From contig JBBRUG010000021.1 in assembly GCA_038247995.1 (NCBI GenBank), forward strand, positions 1-31,343: 31,343 nt of DNA, given 5' to 3'. Shown in pieces: positions 1 through 8,107 of the stretch (the first letter of the stretch is position 1; each line of letters begins with the position of its first letter). The notes under the pieces are model-generated. The model was not told the origin of the DNA. It searched no databases and was given only the letters and a program-made list of their open reading frames with translations. Source of the stretch: JBBRUG01 sp038247995 (GTDB taxonomy: Bacteria > Chloroflexota > Chloroflexia > Chloroflexales > Chloroflexaceae). Position numbers and translations under genes: made by a program.

Positions 1-153
1 ACTCTAATGCCAACCGCTAGCATCCTGGACGCGGCGACAGCGCTGCTCATCCACGAGCGCGAGAGCCTGCCTGTAGTAGACGCAGCGAAACAATTGTTGG
101 GTATAATAGGCCGCAGTGGGCTCGTACGAGCCCTGATGCAACAGAGTGACTAA
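1..153 (+). CDS. C-terminal end of a CBS-domain protein (partial)
   Basis: The window opens inside a gene. Frame 1 reads without a stop for 50 codons to a TAA at 151-153. The visible peptide contains ILDAATALLIHERESLPVVD, then LLGIIGRSGLVRALMQ. This is the usual end of a CBS half-domain: a helix, the 'LPVVD' strand, 'GIIGRSGLVRAL', and a last helix. CBS pairs bind adenosyl ligands and regulate an attached enzyme or channel, or stand alone as small regulators. The rest of the protein lies outside the window, so what the domain is attached to is unknown. The stop is 39 bp before the next gene on the same strand, so co-transcription is possible. Confidence 0.7.
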   Translation, partial: TLMPTASILDAATALLIHERESLPVVDAAKQLLGIIGRSGLVRALMQQSD

Positions 154-192
154 TCGCGGCACTGCCGCCCAAGCTGACGAGTACTTAAACTT

Positions 193-1230
193 ATGAGCAC
201 GTTTCTGATTACCGGCGGCGCCGGTTTCCTCGGCATTAATCTGGTGCGTTACCTTCTACAGCACGGCCATAACGTACGCACCCTCGACATCGCCCCCTTC
301 GATTATCCCGAAAAGGATCGCGTCGAGATCCACAACGGCGATATTCGTGATCGGGCGGCAGTCGATCGCGCAATGCAGGGTGTCGATGTGGTTATTCACA
401 CGGCGGCTGCACTGCCACTCTACACCGCCGCCGACATCTTTTCGACCGATATCGACGGCACGCGCAACGTCTTTCAGTCTGCCTGCGATCACAAGGTCGC
501 CCGCGCAATCCACATTTCATCCACAGCCGTCTATGGGATCCCCGATCATCATCCGCTGATCGAGACGGATCAGCTTGACGGTGTAGGGCCGTATGGTGAG
601 GCCAAAGTGAAGGCGGAGGAGATCTGTCTGGAGTATCGCGCCAAGGGCATGATCGTGCCGATCCTGCGCCCCAAGTCGTTCATTGGCCCCGAACGCCTGG
701 GCATCTTCGCGATGCTCTACGATTGGGCCAAGGACAGCAAAAATTTCCCGCTGCCTGGGTCGGGAAAAAACCGCTACCAACTGCTCGATGTGGAAGATCT
801 CTGTGAGGCGATCTACCGCTGCGCAACCCTCGCGCCCGAGCGCGTCAATGAGACGTTCAATATCGGCGCGAAGGATTTTACCACCATCCGCGAGGACTTC
901 CAGGCTGTGCTCGACGCCGCCGGTTTCGGCAAGAAGATCATTACCTTCCCGGCCGCCCCAATGACCATCGCCCTCGCTACCCTGGAAAAACTGAAGCTCT
1001 CACCAGTCTACAAGTGGGCCTACGGTACCGTCACCGAGGACTCGTTCGTCACTGTCGCCAAAGCCGAGGAACTGCTCGGCTTTGAGCCGAAGTATTCCAA
1101 CAAAGACGCCCTGGTACGTAATTATCGCTGGTACATCGAGCACCAACACGAGTTTGGCAATGCCACCGGTGTTTCACATCGTGTACCCTGGAACCAGGGC
1201 GTCCTCAAGCTCGCTAAACTCTTCTTCTGA
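193..1230 (+). CDS. NAD-dependent epimerase/dehydratase (extended SDR family)
   Basis: 345 aa, full length for an extended short-chain dehydrogenase. The N-terminus carries the Rossmann glycine motif TGGAGFLG (residues 7-14). An Asp at residue 32 ends beta-2, which favours NAD over NADP. HTAAALP (69-75), SSTAVYG (109-115) and the catalytic pair Y134-x3-K138 in PYGEAK follow. The C-terminal half (NIGAKDF, LGFEPKYS) is typical of nucleotide-sugar epimerases/dehydratases and 3-beta-HSD-like members. The substrate cannot be read from sequence; a nucleotide sugar or an isoprenoid/sterol-type alcohol are both possible. The ATG at 193 is the natural start, although the Shine-Dalgarno is poor. The gene follows the CBS gene by 39 bp and ends at a GC-rich hairpin facing the convergent gene at 1295-1879. 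Confidence 0.9.
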   Translation: MSTFLITGGAGFLGINLVRYLLQHGHNVRTLDIAPFDYPEKDRVEIHNGDIRDRAAVDRAMQGVDVVIHTAAALPLYTAADIFSTDIDGTRNVFQSACDHKVARAIHISSTAVYGIPDHHPLIETDQLDGVGPYGEAKVKAEEICLEYRAKGMIVPILRPKSFIGPERLGIFAMLYDWAKDSKNFPLPGSGKNRYQLLDVEDLCEAIYRCATLAPERVNETFNIGAKDFTTIREDFQAVLDAAGFGKKIITFPAAPMTIALATLEKLKLSPVYKWAYGTVTEDSFVTVAKAEELLGFEPKYSNKDALVRNYRWYIEHQHEFGNATGVSHRVPWNQGVLKLAKLFF

Positions 1231-1254
1231 CCGCCCCGCCTGTACAGAAGCTCT

Positions 1255-1295
1255 GCCCCGCCTGAATAGAAGCCCCGGCGGGGCGGCTCTGTTTT
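1255..1295 (+). terminator. Probable intrinsic terminator of the epimerase gene
   Basis: Arms GCCCCGCC (1255-1262) and GGCGGGGC (1277-1284) form a perfect 8-bp stem. A short run TTTT follows at 1291-1294. The left arm is the second copy of a 22-bp direct repeat (1233-1254 and 1255-1276), so the hairpin may have grown by duplication. The site lies in the 64-bp gap between convergent genes. The T-run favours termination of the plus-strand transcript. Confidence 0.55.
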
Positions 1296-1879
1296 CACTT
1301 ACGCATAAATCCCAGGTACAACCCCGCCCCGATCAGCAAAAGCGGCGCCCAGACCAGGCCGGCGGCGAAGAACGACGGCAGGCTGGTGATCGCCACAATG
1401 AACCCTACACCGAACAGGATCATCGCCGGGATCATCGGCCATGAGCTGCGCAGCCGAAAGAGCGTATTGCCGATCAGGTAGATCGCCATGAACCCCAAGG
1501 CTAGGCCCCAAAGCACCGACACGCCATTCGTGATATCGGCAAAGGTTACACCCACACTTAAGCCGCTTAGGATGCTGGCCGGAATGATCAGGCCGTAGAT
1601 CCGTTTCCAGAGGCCGAAAAAGAAGAAGACCGAGCCAATGGTGAGCAGGATCATGCCGGCAGTAAAATCAACCGGCATGGTGATCAGGCGGCTGAGCAAC
1701 AGCAGTACGCCCAGGCCGATCAACACCAGGCCGACATTATTCGGCTGCATGCGTGTCGGCGCTACTCCTGTGCCGCCATTAGCAGGTAGGCTAAGCTGCT
1801 GGGTCGCCATCCCGGCTGACGTACCCTCAGCCTGACGCACTCGCTCAGTATCAGCATCGCTATAATCGATCGGCTGCAT
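1295..1879 (-). CDS. Six-helix integral membrane protein of unknown function
   Basis: 194 aa. The first 45 residues are polar and cytoplasmic-looking. About six hydrophobic segments follow (around residues 47-66, 71-91, 95-115, 121-140, 147-167, 172-191), separated by very short loops, and the protein ends in FMRK. I do not recognise a named family; the topology resembles small LiaI/DUF5668-like membrane proteins, but that is only a resemblance. The start is well set: AAGGAGG sits four bases before the ATG. The gene follows the ABC ATPase by 76 bp on the same strand. A perfect 16-bp palindrome and a TACAAT hexamer lie in that gap, so it probably has its own regulated promoter. Whether it works with the ABC ATPase is unknown; no canonical permease is seen nearby. 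Confidence 0.75.
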   Translation of the reverse strand: MQPIDYSDADTERVRQAEGTSAGMATQQLSLPANGGTGVAPTRMQPNNVGLVLIGLGVLLLLSRLITMPVDFTAGMILLTIGSVFFFFGLWKRIYGLIIPASILSGLSVGVTFADITNGVSVLWGLALGFMAIYLIGNTLFRLRSSWPMIPAMILFGVGFIVAITSLPSFFAAGLVWAPLLLIGAGLYLGFMRK

Positions 1880-1894
1880 ACGCCCTCCTTATAA

Positions 1895-1910
1895 ATGAGA
1901 ACATTCTCAT
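1895..1910. promoter_or_regulatory. Perfect palindrome, candidate operator
   Basis: ATGAGAACATTCTCAT is a perfect 7-2-7 inverted repeat. It lies 15 bp upstream of the start codon at 1879 and just upstream of its Shine-Dalgarno. On the minus strand it begins two bases after the TACAAT hexamer at 1913-1918, so it would cover the transcription start. That position is typical of a repressor site. The cognate regulator is not visible in the window. Confidence 0.45.
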
Positions 1911-1912
1911 CT

Positions 1913-1918
1913 ATTGTA
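1913..1918 (-). promoter_or_regulatory. Possible -10 element for the six-helix membrane protein gene
   Basis: On the minus strand this reads TACAAT, five of six bases of the sigma-70 consensus. No convincing -35 hexamer is seen at 16-18 bp. The surrounding CGTACAATAG also occurs upstream of the glycosyltransferase operon at 22816-22821. Confidence 0.3.
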
Positions 1919-1955
1919 CGTAGGACGCTTGCAAAAGGTTGCGATCGATCTGCAT

Positions 1956-2915
1956 TCAGTTCGTTCCACCATAGGCCGAACCTTCGGTAACGCGCATGAA
2001 GATATCTTCCAGATTGCTCGTCTGGCCGGCGAAATGGGTGATTGCCACACCGTCGGCGATCAGCCGCGCGAGTAATTCGCTCACGGCGCGATTGTCGCCA
2101 TCAAAGTCGATCTGAAGCTGAGGGATTTCGGCGTCGGGCAGAATGCGGACTTCCAACACACCCGGAAGATCCCGCGCCAGCGTCGCTGCGGCATCGAGGT
2201 CGCTTAATATGTGCACCTCAAAGATATGGTGCGGCGTGAGCGAGCGCATAATCGTCGTCACATCGCCTGAAGCGAGCAAGTTGCCGCGCTCGATAATGCC
2301 GATATGGGTACACATTTCGGCCAGTTCGGTCAGAATGTGTGAACTGATCATAATCGTCTTGCCCATGCTGCGCAATTCCTTTAGCAGTTCGCGCAGTTCC
2401 ACCCGGGCGCGCGGATCGAGGCCGCTGGCTGGCTCGTCGAGAATGAGCAGCGCCGGATCGTGGAGCATCGTGCGGGCCAGGCTCAAGCGCTGCTTCATCC
2501 CACGTGAAAGGCCCATCACGTCGGCGTCGCGCTTATGCTCCAGATCGACCAGAGCGAGTAGATCGGCGATCAGACGTGGGCGGCGTGCTGGAGCGATAGC
2601 GTAGCTGGCGGCAAAAAAATCCAGATACTCGGACGCCTTCATATTGTCGTAGACGCCGAAAAAATCGGGCATAAAGCCAACTTGTTGCCGCACGACTGCC
2701 GGTTCCCGCACAACTGAATGCCCGGCGATCCACGCCTCGCCCTCTGAAGGCAGCAGGAGCGTGGTCAGGATCCGCATCGTCGTTGTTTTGCCGGCGCCAT
2801 TCGGCCCAATAAAACCATACACCGAACCCTGCGGTATCTGCAAGTTCAGGCTCTGTAGCGCAACCATTGTGCCATAACGACGGGTTAAATCCTTGGTTTC
2901 GACGAGCACGCTCAT
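1956..2915 (-). CDS. ABC transporter ATP-binding protein
   Basis: 319 aa, of the CcmA/NatA/ABC-2-type exporter group. Walker A is GPNGAGKTT (38-46), the signature is LSRGMKQR (a variant of LSGGQ), Walker B is LLILDEP, and the H-loop is ISSH. The roughly 100-residue C-terminal extension (HIFEVHIL to NLEDIFMRVTEG) is usual for ABC-2 exporters. The Q-loop position reads GFMPDFFGVYD, with Asp where Gln is canonical; I believe this substitution recurs in a subfamily of these ATPases. The start ATG overlaps the stop of the upstream gene by 4 bp (ATGA), implying translational coupling. No classical membrane-spanning permease is encoded next to it. The partner may be the upstream 655-aa protein, the six-helix protein at 1295-1879, or a subunit elsewhere. 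Confidence 0.93.
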   Translation of the reverse strand: MSVLVETKDLTRRYGTMVALQSLNLQIPQGSVYGFIGPNGAGKTTTMRILTTLLLPSEGEAWIAGHSVVREPAVVRQQVGFMPDFFGVYDNMKASEYLDFFAASYAIAPARRPRLIADLLALVDLEHKRDADVMGLSRGMKQRLSLARTMLHDPALLILDEPASGLDPRARVELRELLKELRSMGKTIMISSHILTELAEMCTHIGIIERGNLLASGDVTTIMRSLTPHHIFEVHILSDLDAAATLARDLPGVLEVRILPDAEIPQLQIDFDGDNRAVSELLARLIADGVAITHFAGQTSNLEDIFMRVTEGSAYGGTN

Positions 2916-4879
2916 AGATCGTCCAGCCTGATAATGTAAAGGGTTTCGCCCTGTGTCGAACTACTCGCAGCGCTCACATCGACGGTCAGCGCCGGCGCGG
3001 TCGTCCAACCGATCAGATAGAATGCATCGGCTTCAGGTAAGCCCCGGTTGCCCTGAAACACCGGCCCGCCGAAACTAAAACGATCATAGCTGAACAGGTT
3101 GCTGATCACCTGATACCGATTGATTAAACCGCTATTGCTGAACTGAACTGCATCGGGGAAGTTGAACTCATTCGCGTTCAGGCTCACGTCGGCCGCAGCG
3201 CCGGGCGCCAGCGCACCAAGACTCTGCACCGAGGTGCCGCGCACGAGCAGCACATCTTCCATACCGACGGCGCTCAGATTGCGCACCTCGCCCTCCCAAA
3301 CGCCATTGACGTTTGCAATGCTGCCGGCCACTTCAGGCGCAGTGGCAGGATGCTCCGTAATCAGCGTCCGCAACGACGAAACATCGACAAGCAGATCATC
3401 CACCCGCGTGGCGGTATCGCTGGTAGTAACATCCAGGTTGCGGAACTGGAAGCCTTCAAAACCACCGGGCGTAACCAGTGTTTCGGAACCCATTTGCAGG
3501 GTGTAGCTCCGCCGCTGAGGTGAGAAGAGACCTACGAAGGTTGTGCTCTGGGCCTGCGGGCCGCCCTCGAAGCCCTGTACAATTGCCAGTTGGGTCAGTT
3601 GCGGGCGATTGCCGCGGAGCACAAAGCTCGCGCCATAGGTGAACGCGAGGAAGAGCACCACCAGCGCCGGTGTGGTAAGCCAGGCAAATTCCACCCGACG
3701 CAGGCGACGCAGGAGCAGAAAATTGAGCGGCCCGATCACAACGATGTACCCCAGCACCAGCAAAGCCAGCATGCCGATCGAGGGCAGGCGCAGCGCCGGA
3801 AGTTGGAGTGCGTCGCGTAACAAATTTTCACTGCGCCAGCGGAACGACTGACCGATCAGCATGCGCGCTTCAGGGCGAACCACCCGCTCCCAGAGGTTCG
3901 CCTCGCCGGCCCATGGGCGGAGTGCCGCAAGATCGAAGGCAGCAAAGATCACCTGCCCAGCGCCGAAATCGAGGCTGGTGAGCAGATCGGCGTCATCGAG
4001 GCTACGCGCACCCGAGCGCAGCGTAACCGCATGCGCAGTAAGCGTTGGCACACTCGAATTGAGATCATTGCGCCGCGCCAGCCGCCCCAGGCTGTCAGTA
4101 GCGACATTGCTCCCCAAAGGGCCAACCTCAACCGGCAACCACTCCGTTAAAGCCGGCGTTGTCGCCTCGGCATGAATCCCGCCGCCGACAACAAGTTGCC
4201 CACCGAGCCGAACCCATAATTCCAATGCCGCCAGTTGCGCCGCATCCAACTGATTACTCGGCAGGTCGTGGAGGAAAATCACATCGAGACCGGCCAGCAG
4301 CATGGCATCGCTGGGCCATTGCGCCTCGTCGAGGCGCGTAACAACTGTGCTCGCATTATTAGGCAACGCAATCAGGCTCAAGTTATTAAGCAGCGTAGCA
4401 TCGCTACTTACCACACCGATCAGCATCTGCTCGGCCGGCACTGGGTTTAGCCGGACAACACTACGGGTCAATTCGTTGCCGTTAGCCACAACACTCACCG
4501 TTGCGCTACGGGGACTCTCGGTTGAACTAATTGCCAGCGCGATCTGCTTGCGCGCACCGCGCGGCAGGTCAAGATCGTAGCGAAACACCGGCCCATCGCC
4601 GGGAAACCGCCAGACGATCTGGCCGGCCACATCGGGGCCATCGTTGGTAGCTGTAACCAGCACCGGAAACCAGTGGCTACTACGATACTGACCGGCGCCA
4701 TCAAAGCCGGCCGTAACCTGGAGGGTCAGCGGAGCCGCGTCCTGGGCGGCGAGGGCGGTGGGAAGGAGGGTTGCCAGGAGGCCCATGATCAGCAGCAGGG
4801 TGCGCAAATAGAGCGCTGCGGAAGAAACGCATAGGCGGTGGCCTACGCGGTGGTTACACAGGCGGCGTATTGATCTCAT
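2912..4879 (-). CDS. Large exported protein with glutamine-amidotransferase-like fold and central membrane hairpin
   Basis: About 655 aa from the ATG at 4879. A signal or anchor segment (LRTLLLIMGLLATLLPTALAAQ) ends in an AxA-like cleavage site. A beta-rich domain follows, then an alpha/beta domain with LDVIFLHDLPSN and LELWVRLGGQLVVGGG. The latter resembles the catalytically dead class I amidotransferase-like domains found with ABC exporters. Two hydrophobic helices follow (IGMLALLVLGYIVVIGPLNF and TTPALVVLFLAFTYGASFVL), then a long beta-rich C-terminal domain. It sits between the PH-domain membrane protein and the ABC ATPase, overlapping the former by 26 bp and the latter by 4 bp. I infer an envelope component working with the ATPase; the family is not named with confidence. 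The start is uncertain: an in-frame TTG at 4921 gives 14 extra residues, and no Shine-Dalgarno supports either. Confidence 0.75.
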   Translation of the reverse strand: MRSIRRLCNHRVGHRLCVSSAALYLRTLLLIMGLLATLLPTALAAQDAAPLTLQVTAGFDGAGQYRSSHWFPVLVTATNDGPDVAGQIVWRFPGDGPVFRYDLDLPRGARKQIALAISSTESPRSATVSVVANGNELTRSVVRLNPVPAEQMLIGVVSSDATLLNNLSLIALPNNASTVVTRLDEAQWPSDAMLLAGLDVIFLHDLPSNQLDAAQLAALELWVRLGGQLVVGGGIHAEATTPALTEWLPVEVGPLGSNVATDSLGRLARRNDLNSSVPTLTAHAVTLRSGARSLDDADLLTSLDFGAGQVIFAAFDLAALRPWAGEANLWERVVRPEARMLIGQSFRWRSENLLRDALQLPALRLPSIGMLALLVLGYIVVIGPLNFLLLRRLRRVEFAWLTTPALVVLFLAFTYGASFVLRGNRPQLTQLAIVQGFEGGPQAQSTTFVGLFSPQRRSYTLQMGSETLVTPGGFEGFQFRNLDVTTSDTATRVDDLLVDVSSLRTLITEHPATAPEVAGSIANVNGVWEGEVRNLSAVGMEDVLLVRGTSVQSLGALAPGAAADVSLNANEFNFPDAVQFSNSGLINRYQVISNLFSYDRFSFGGPVFQGNRGLPEADAFYLIGWTTAPALTVDVSAASSSTQGETLYIIRLDDL

Positions 4880-6341
4880 TATGGCGTTGTTGGGCTTCGT
4901 GGTAGTGGCGCAGCAGATCAAGCGTATCGTTCAGCGCTTTCTCTTTTTCCTGACGCTTAAATTCCACATAGTAGGTATTGATCTGAGCCACAACATCACG
5001 TGGGTTGGGCACATTATCGAAGGTAAATTTACCGCCGCCACCTGCCGTCTCCAGTAAGACATCGCCGTATCCAAGCAGATTACTGATAAATGTCGTTTCA
5101 AATGAGATATTATTGATCGCTCCCAGGCTTGCCTCGCGCCGATCTTCAGGGCCGAACGGCTTCTTTTCAATATCAATCACATTGTTTGGCGTCAAAATAT
5201 AGAGGTCGTTGCGATAATCTTCGGCTTCCCAGAGAAAATAGGCCAGGAACACGAGCAACCAAAGAAACGCTGTGCCGAAGGTAATTAATGCATCCGCCCG
5301 ACCAATCAGCGCGGCCACGACAATCAAACCTACCAGACCGAAGAGCAATGGGCCAATCAGAGCGCGCACAAGAAAAAACCAGTGCGCACGCCATGTGACC
5401 GTGTCTTTATCTTCTTCAACCTCGGGGTTATCCGGCAACAGCCAGCTGATCAATGCCCACCCGCTTGAGCGCTTCAGTTCGATCCGACGCCTTGCCACCG
5501 GCGGGCGATTATTATAAACGCGTGCTTCGATCATGCGCTCATAGTCGCTCTCGCCGTATCTTTTCTTATACGCCTTCACCTGATCCATGATCTTGGATTG
5601 CATATCTTTTGGTTTATTGCAGGCATCAAACTGCAATTCACCACCGAAGCGCGCTGATTTAACAACCACGGTGCCATAATTCAACCAATGCTGTGGATAC
5701 GTCTTCGTATTCGCAACAACATTCTGAATATCTGCAATAAAAATCTGCTCTTGCACCCGGCGCTCAATCAGTTTCGGAATAAACACCTGGTCGTTATCGT
5801 ATACAACACGTTTATTGGTTAGAATCAACTCGTCGTTCAGCCAGTCGTAGAAGTTAAAGAAGACGAAGAACAGCGCAACAACCGCCATCGTAATCAGCGC
5901 GATATTGAGAATATCAAAGCTCTGATCAGCAAAAAGACTAGAATTAATGTAAAATATGCGCCCGCCGCCATAGCGGTAGAAGATCAAAATAACCAGCACC
6001 GCCACGACGGTGAGCAATGTAAACTGCGGGCGGCGATCTTTGGAGCGACGCACCCATAAGACGAGCCAGATTAACATCAGGATCAGCACCACGCCGGCAA
6101 GAATGATATTCAGCAAGTCAAAGCCAGGCGGATCGAAGGTGTCGGTCTCGAGAAAACCGCCGCCTGCTGCACGATACAGCGCCATACCGCCAAACAAGGC
6201 GATGCCCAGCAATGGCACAATCAGCCGTACCAGCAACAACACCCAATGGCGCCCGGTGACGTGCAGAATTTCTTCGCCTTCACTCAGGTCGATCGCCTCA
6301 TTGGCGTCCTCGTGGAGCAGTTTGCGCAGAAAATCTATCAT
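4854..6341 (-). CDS. Membrane protein with two bacterial PH (bPH2) domains
   Basis: 495 aa from the ATG at 6341, which overlaps the cmk stop by 4 bp (ATGA). A GTG at 6374 would add 11 residues but lacks that coupling. The protein is an internal duplication. Each half has membrane helices (HWVLLLVRLIVPLLGIALFGG and three more; then HWFFLVRALIGPLLFGLVGLI and another) followed by a bPH2-like beta domain. The first domain includes LTNKRVVYDN, IFIADIQNV and YGTVVVKSA; the second includes LTPNNVIDIEKK, ASLGAINNISFE and YGDVLLETA. The 'I.NI.....L.YG.V...' pattern is characteristic of YdbS/YdbT-type bPH2 proteins, whose function is poorly known and often linked to membrane stress. A charged C-terminal tail (KRQEKEKALNDTLDLL) looks helical. 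Confidence 0.85.
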   Translation of the reverse strand: MIDFLRKLLHEDANEAIDLSEGEEILHVTGRHWVLLLVRLIVPLLGIALFGGMALYRAAGGGFLETDTFDPPGFDLLNIILAGVVLILMLIWLVLWVRRSKDRRPQFTLLTVVAVLVILIFYRYGGGRIFYINSSLFADQSFDILNIALITMAVVALFFVFFNFYDWLNDELILTNKRVVYDNDQVFIPKLIERRVQEQIFIADIQNVVANTKTYPQHWLNYGTVVVKSARFGGELQFDACNKPKDMQSKIMDQVKAYKKRYGESDYERMIEARVYNNRPPVARRRIELKRSSGWALISWLLPDNPEVEEDKDTVTWRAHWFFLVRALIGPLLFGLVGLIVVAALIGRADALITFGTAFLWLLVFLAYFLWEAEDYRNDLYILTPNNVIDIEKKPFGPEDRREASLGAINNISFETTFISNLLGYGDVLLETAGGGGKFTFDNVPNPRDVVAQINTYYVEFKRQEKEKALNDTLDLLRHYHEAQQRHNEINTPPV

Positions 6342-7012
6342 ATATTTTTGTCGCGCAAGTAATCGAGAATCCACTCAACTTCTTGTTCCGGCGAGAGGCC
6401 CTCAGTTTTCAAGTGGATGGCGTCGGGCGCAGCATACAATACGTGTTCGTCGAGCATATCGCGGCGCACAAGCGCCGAGCGCACATCATCCAGCGTGGCG
6501 TGATGTTGCGCATCGGCCTGTTGGTGCACCCGCCGCCGGGCGCGCTCGTCGAGTGAAGCCTCTAGATACAGTTTGAGCGCTGCATCAGGCATAACAATCG
6601 TGCCGATGTCGCGGCCGACCATCACTACGTTACCGCGCCGACCGATCTGCTGTTGTTGACGCACTAATTCGTGACGCACGCCGGGGTAACGCGCTACAAT
6701 CGACACACTCCGCTCGACTTCCGGATCGCGGATCGCCCAGGTGACATCGACGCCGTCGGCGAGCACAGTATATTGGCGGCCATCAGCCGCACTGGGTGGA
6801 ATAACTTCAATCACAATCCGCTTGGCAAGTGCTTCGATCGTGGCCTGATCGTGCAGATCAAGCGTAGCCTGTAAGGCCGCCAAGGCCAGCGCACGATACA
6901 TTACGCCCGTATCGAGATAGAGGTAGTTCAGGCGGGCGGCGAGCATTGCGCCAAGCGTGCTTTTTCCAGCGCCGGCCGGCCCATCGATGGCGATCACAGA
7001 GGGTGGTTGCAT
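6338..7012 (-). CDS. cmk: Cytidylate kinase
   Basis: Phosphorylates CMP and dCMP with ATP in pyrimidine nucleotide metabolism; cytoplasmic. From the ATG at 7012 the product is 224 aa, the usual size. The P-loop GPAGAGKST lies near residues 10-18. Family marks are LDTGVMYRALALAAL, the NMP-binding segment with RDPEVERSVSIVARYPGVR, VMVGRDIGTIVMPDA, and the lid-region EASLDERARRR. An ATG at 7087 in the same frame would add 25 residues with no homology. The ATG at 7012 has GGAAGG just upstream, so it is preferred. The gene heads the minus-strand cluster and is coupled to the PH-domain gene by an ATGA overlap. Confidence 0.95.
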   Translation of the reverse strand: MQPPSVIAIDGPAGAGKSTLGAMLAARLNYLYLDTGVMYRALALAALQATLDLHDQATIEALAKRIVIEVIPPSAADGRQYTVLADGVDVTWAIRDPEVERSVSIVARYPGVRHELVRQQQQIGRRGNVVMVGRDIGTIVMPDAALKLYLEASLDERARRRVHQQADAQHHATLDDVRSALVRRDMLDEHVLYAAPDAIHLKTEGLSPEQEVEWILDYLRDKNI

Positions 7013-7123
7013 CAGCCTTCCAACCTGCTTCACAACGCATCCACAGTGCGCTCCTGCAGGGGCAGTGCGAGGTTCTTCAGGCTGCATTTTAGCACGCAGG
7101 ATCGGCTAGTGGCAAGTGGGGGA

Positions 7124-7173
7124 AATCGAGCATCCTTACGTTATGCACTGTGCGCTCTTCAGGATGCTCGATT
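7124..7173. repeat. 13-bp perfect inverted repeat, dispersed-repeat type
   Basis: AATCGAGCATCCT (7124-7136) and AGGATGCTCGATT (7161-7173) are perfect inverted arms around a 24-base loop. It lies in the 233-bp gap between cmk and the DUF4388 gene. The inner part GCGCTCTTCAGGATG (7152-7166) recurs with one mismatch at 28238-28252, so this is a dispersed element rather than a gene-specific terminator. No T-run follows on either strand. Confidence 0.65.
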
Positions 7174-7245
7174 GGGGAGCCTAAAAGTGGAGGGCAGGCC
7201 GTAATGCGCCCGATTGAGCGAACCTATCGCGTGACCTAATCAAAT

Positions 7246-8001
7246 CTAACCCCGTAATACGCGGAGTACAAACTCATCGGCATTGGGCGGCGCCACAGGC
7301 GCTTCATGCCCCACACGCCTGATTCCACTATTTTGGTGCCGCATCCGATCAAAGATACCGGCACCGAAGCGTTTGTCGTCGCTACGGTCGTCGAAAGGCG
7401 CGCAATCCTCAGATGGCGCTGCCTTTAATTCAACCTGACGGTCCGCGATCAGCTGGACTAGCGCTTCCGCAACGTCAATTGACGCCCAACTCAACTCCTG
7501 CGCCAGATCGAGCAGGGTGCGCCGACCATTAATTGCTTCAAGCAGAGGTAAATGCGCTGGATAAACAACCCGCTGCAATTGTTCAGCGGGTACAAGCAGC
7601 AGCGGAATGAGCTCCAGATGGGAAACGTGCGGTCGAACATGGATCCAACGCGAAGCCAACCGTTCAGCCATCCGCAAATACTGCTCATGATCGCCCCAGA
7701 GCGTCTCACGATCAACCGTCGGATCACTTACAAAGGCAAAATTGGCTTGCGGACGCTCAAGAAGCACGGCCAGCGCATCAACGCCTTCGGCCGTGCCCGC
7801 ATCCACATGATACAGATGCCCGTCGCGGAAGTATAAATAGCCGCTTAGATCAACGGCATAAATATTCAGCACCCCGGTTACCGAACTGTAGACAATCATG
7901 TCGATTAGTTCGTGTAAGGGGAAACTGCTGGTCGTGCCTTCTAACTTCACAATGATGCTCCCTGGCAGTAATGATGGTTGGAGGAGAAGGGTTTTCATCA
8001 T
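7246..8001 (-). CDS. DUF4388 (PATAN-type) domain protein
   Basis: About 251 aa from the ATG at 8001 (ATGATG; the second Met is equally possible). Residues 15-90 (GSIIVKLEG, LHELIDMIVYSSVTGVLNIY, GYLYFRDGHLYHVDAG, GVDALAVLL) match the DUF4388/PATAN pattern, a small domain found in bacterial signalling and gliding/chemosensory proteins. The middle (PLLEAINGRRTLLDLAQELSW, ALVQLIADRQVEL) looks like a winged-helix-like repeat often paired with DUF4388. The tail is polar. A TTG at 8130 would extend the frame by 43 residues into the upstream MutS-like gene with no homology, so I did not use it. It follows that gene by 106 bp on the same strand. No clear Shine-Dalgarno is seen. Confidence 0.7.
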   Translation of the reverse strand: MMKTLLLQPSLLPGSIIVKLEGTTSSFPLHELIDMIVYSSVTGVLNIYAVDLSGYLYFRDGHLYHVDAGTAEGVDALAVLLERPQANFAFVSDPTVDRETLWGDHEQYLRMAERLASRWIHVRPHVSHLELIPLLLVPAEQLQRVVYPAHLPLLEAINGRRTLLDLAQELSWASIDVAEALVQLIADRQVELKAAPSEDCAPFDDRSDDKRFGAGIFDRMRHQNSGIRRVGHEAPVAPPNADEFVLRVLRG

Positions 8002-8107
8002 GATGTAATGAGCGTAACACGCAGGCCAATCAGCCGCAACATGACCCTGGTACTTTGCGCCTATAGCACGTTGTTTACGTACTGGTATCGTATGCAACCC
8101 GTGATGA

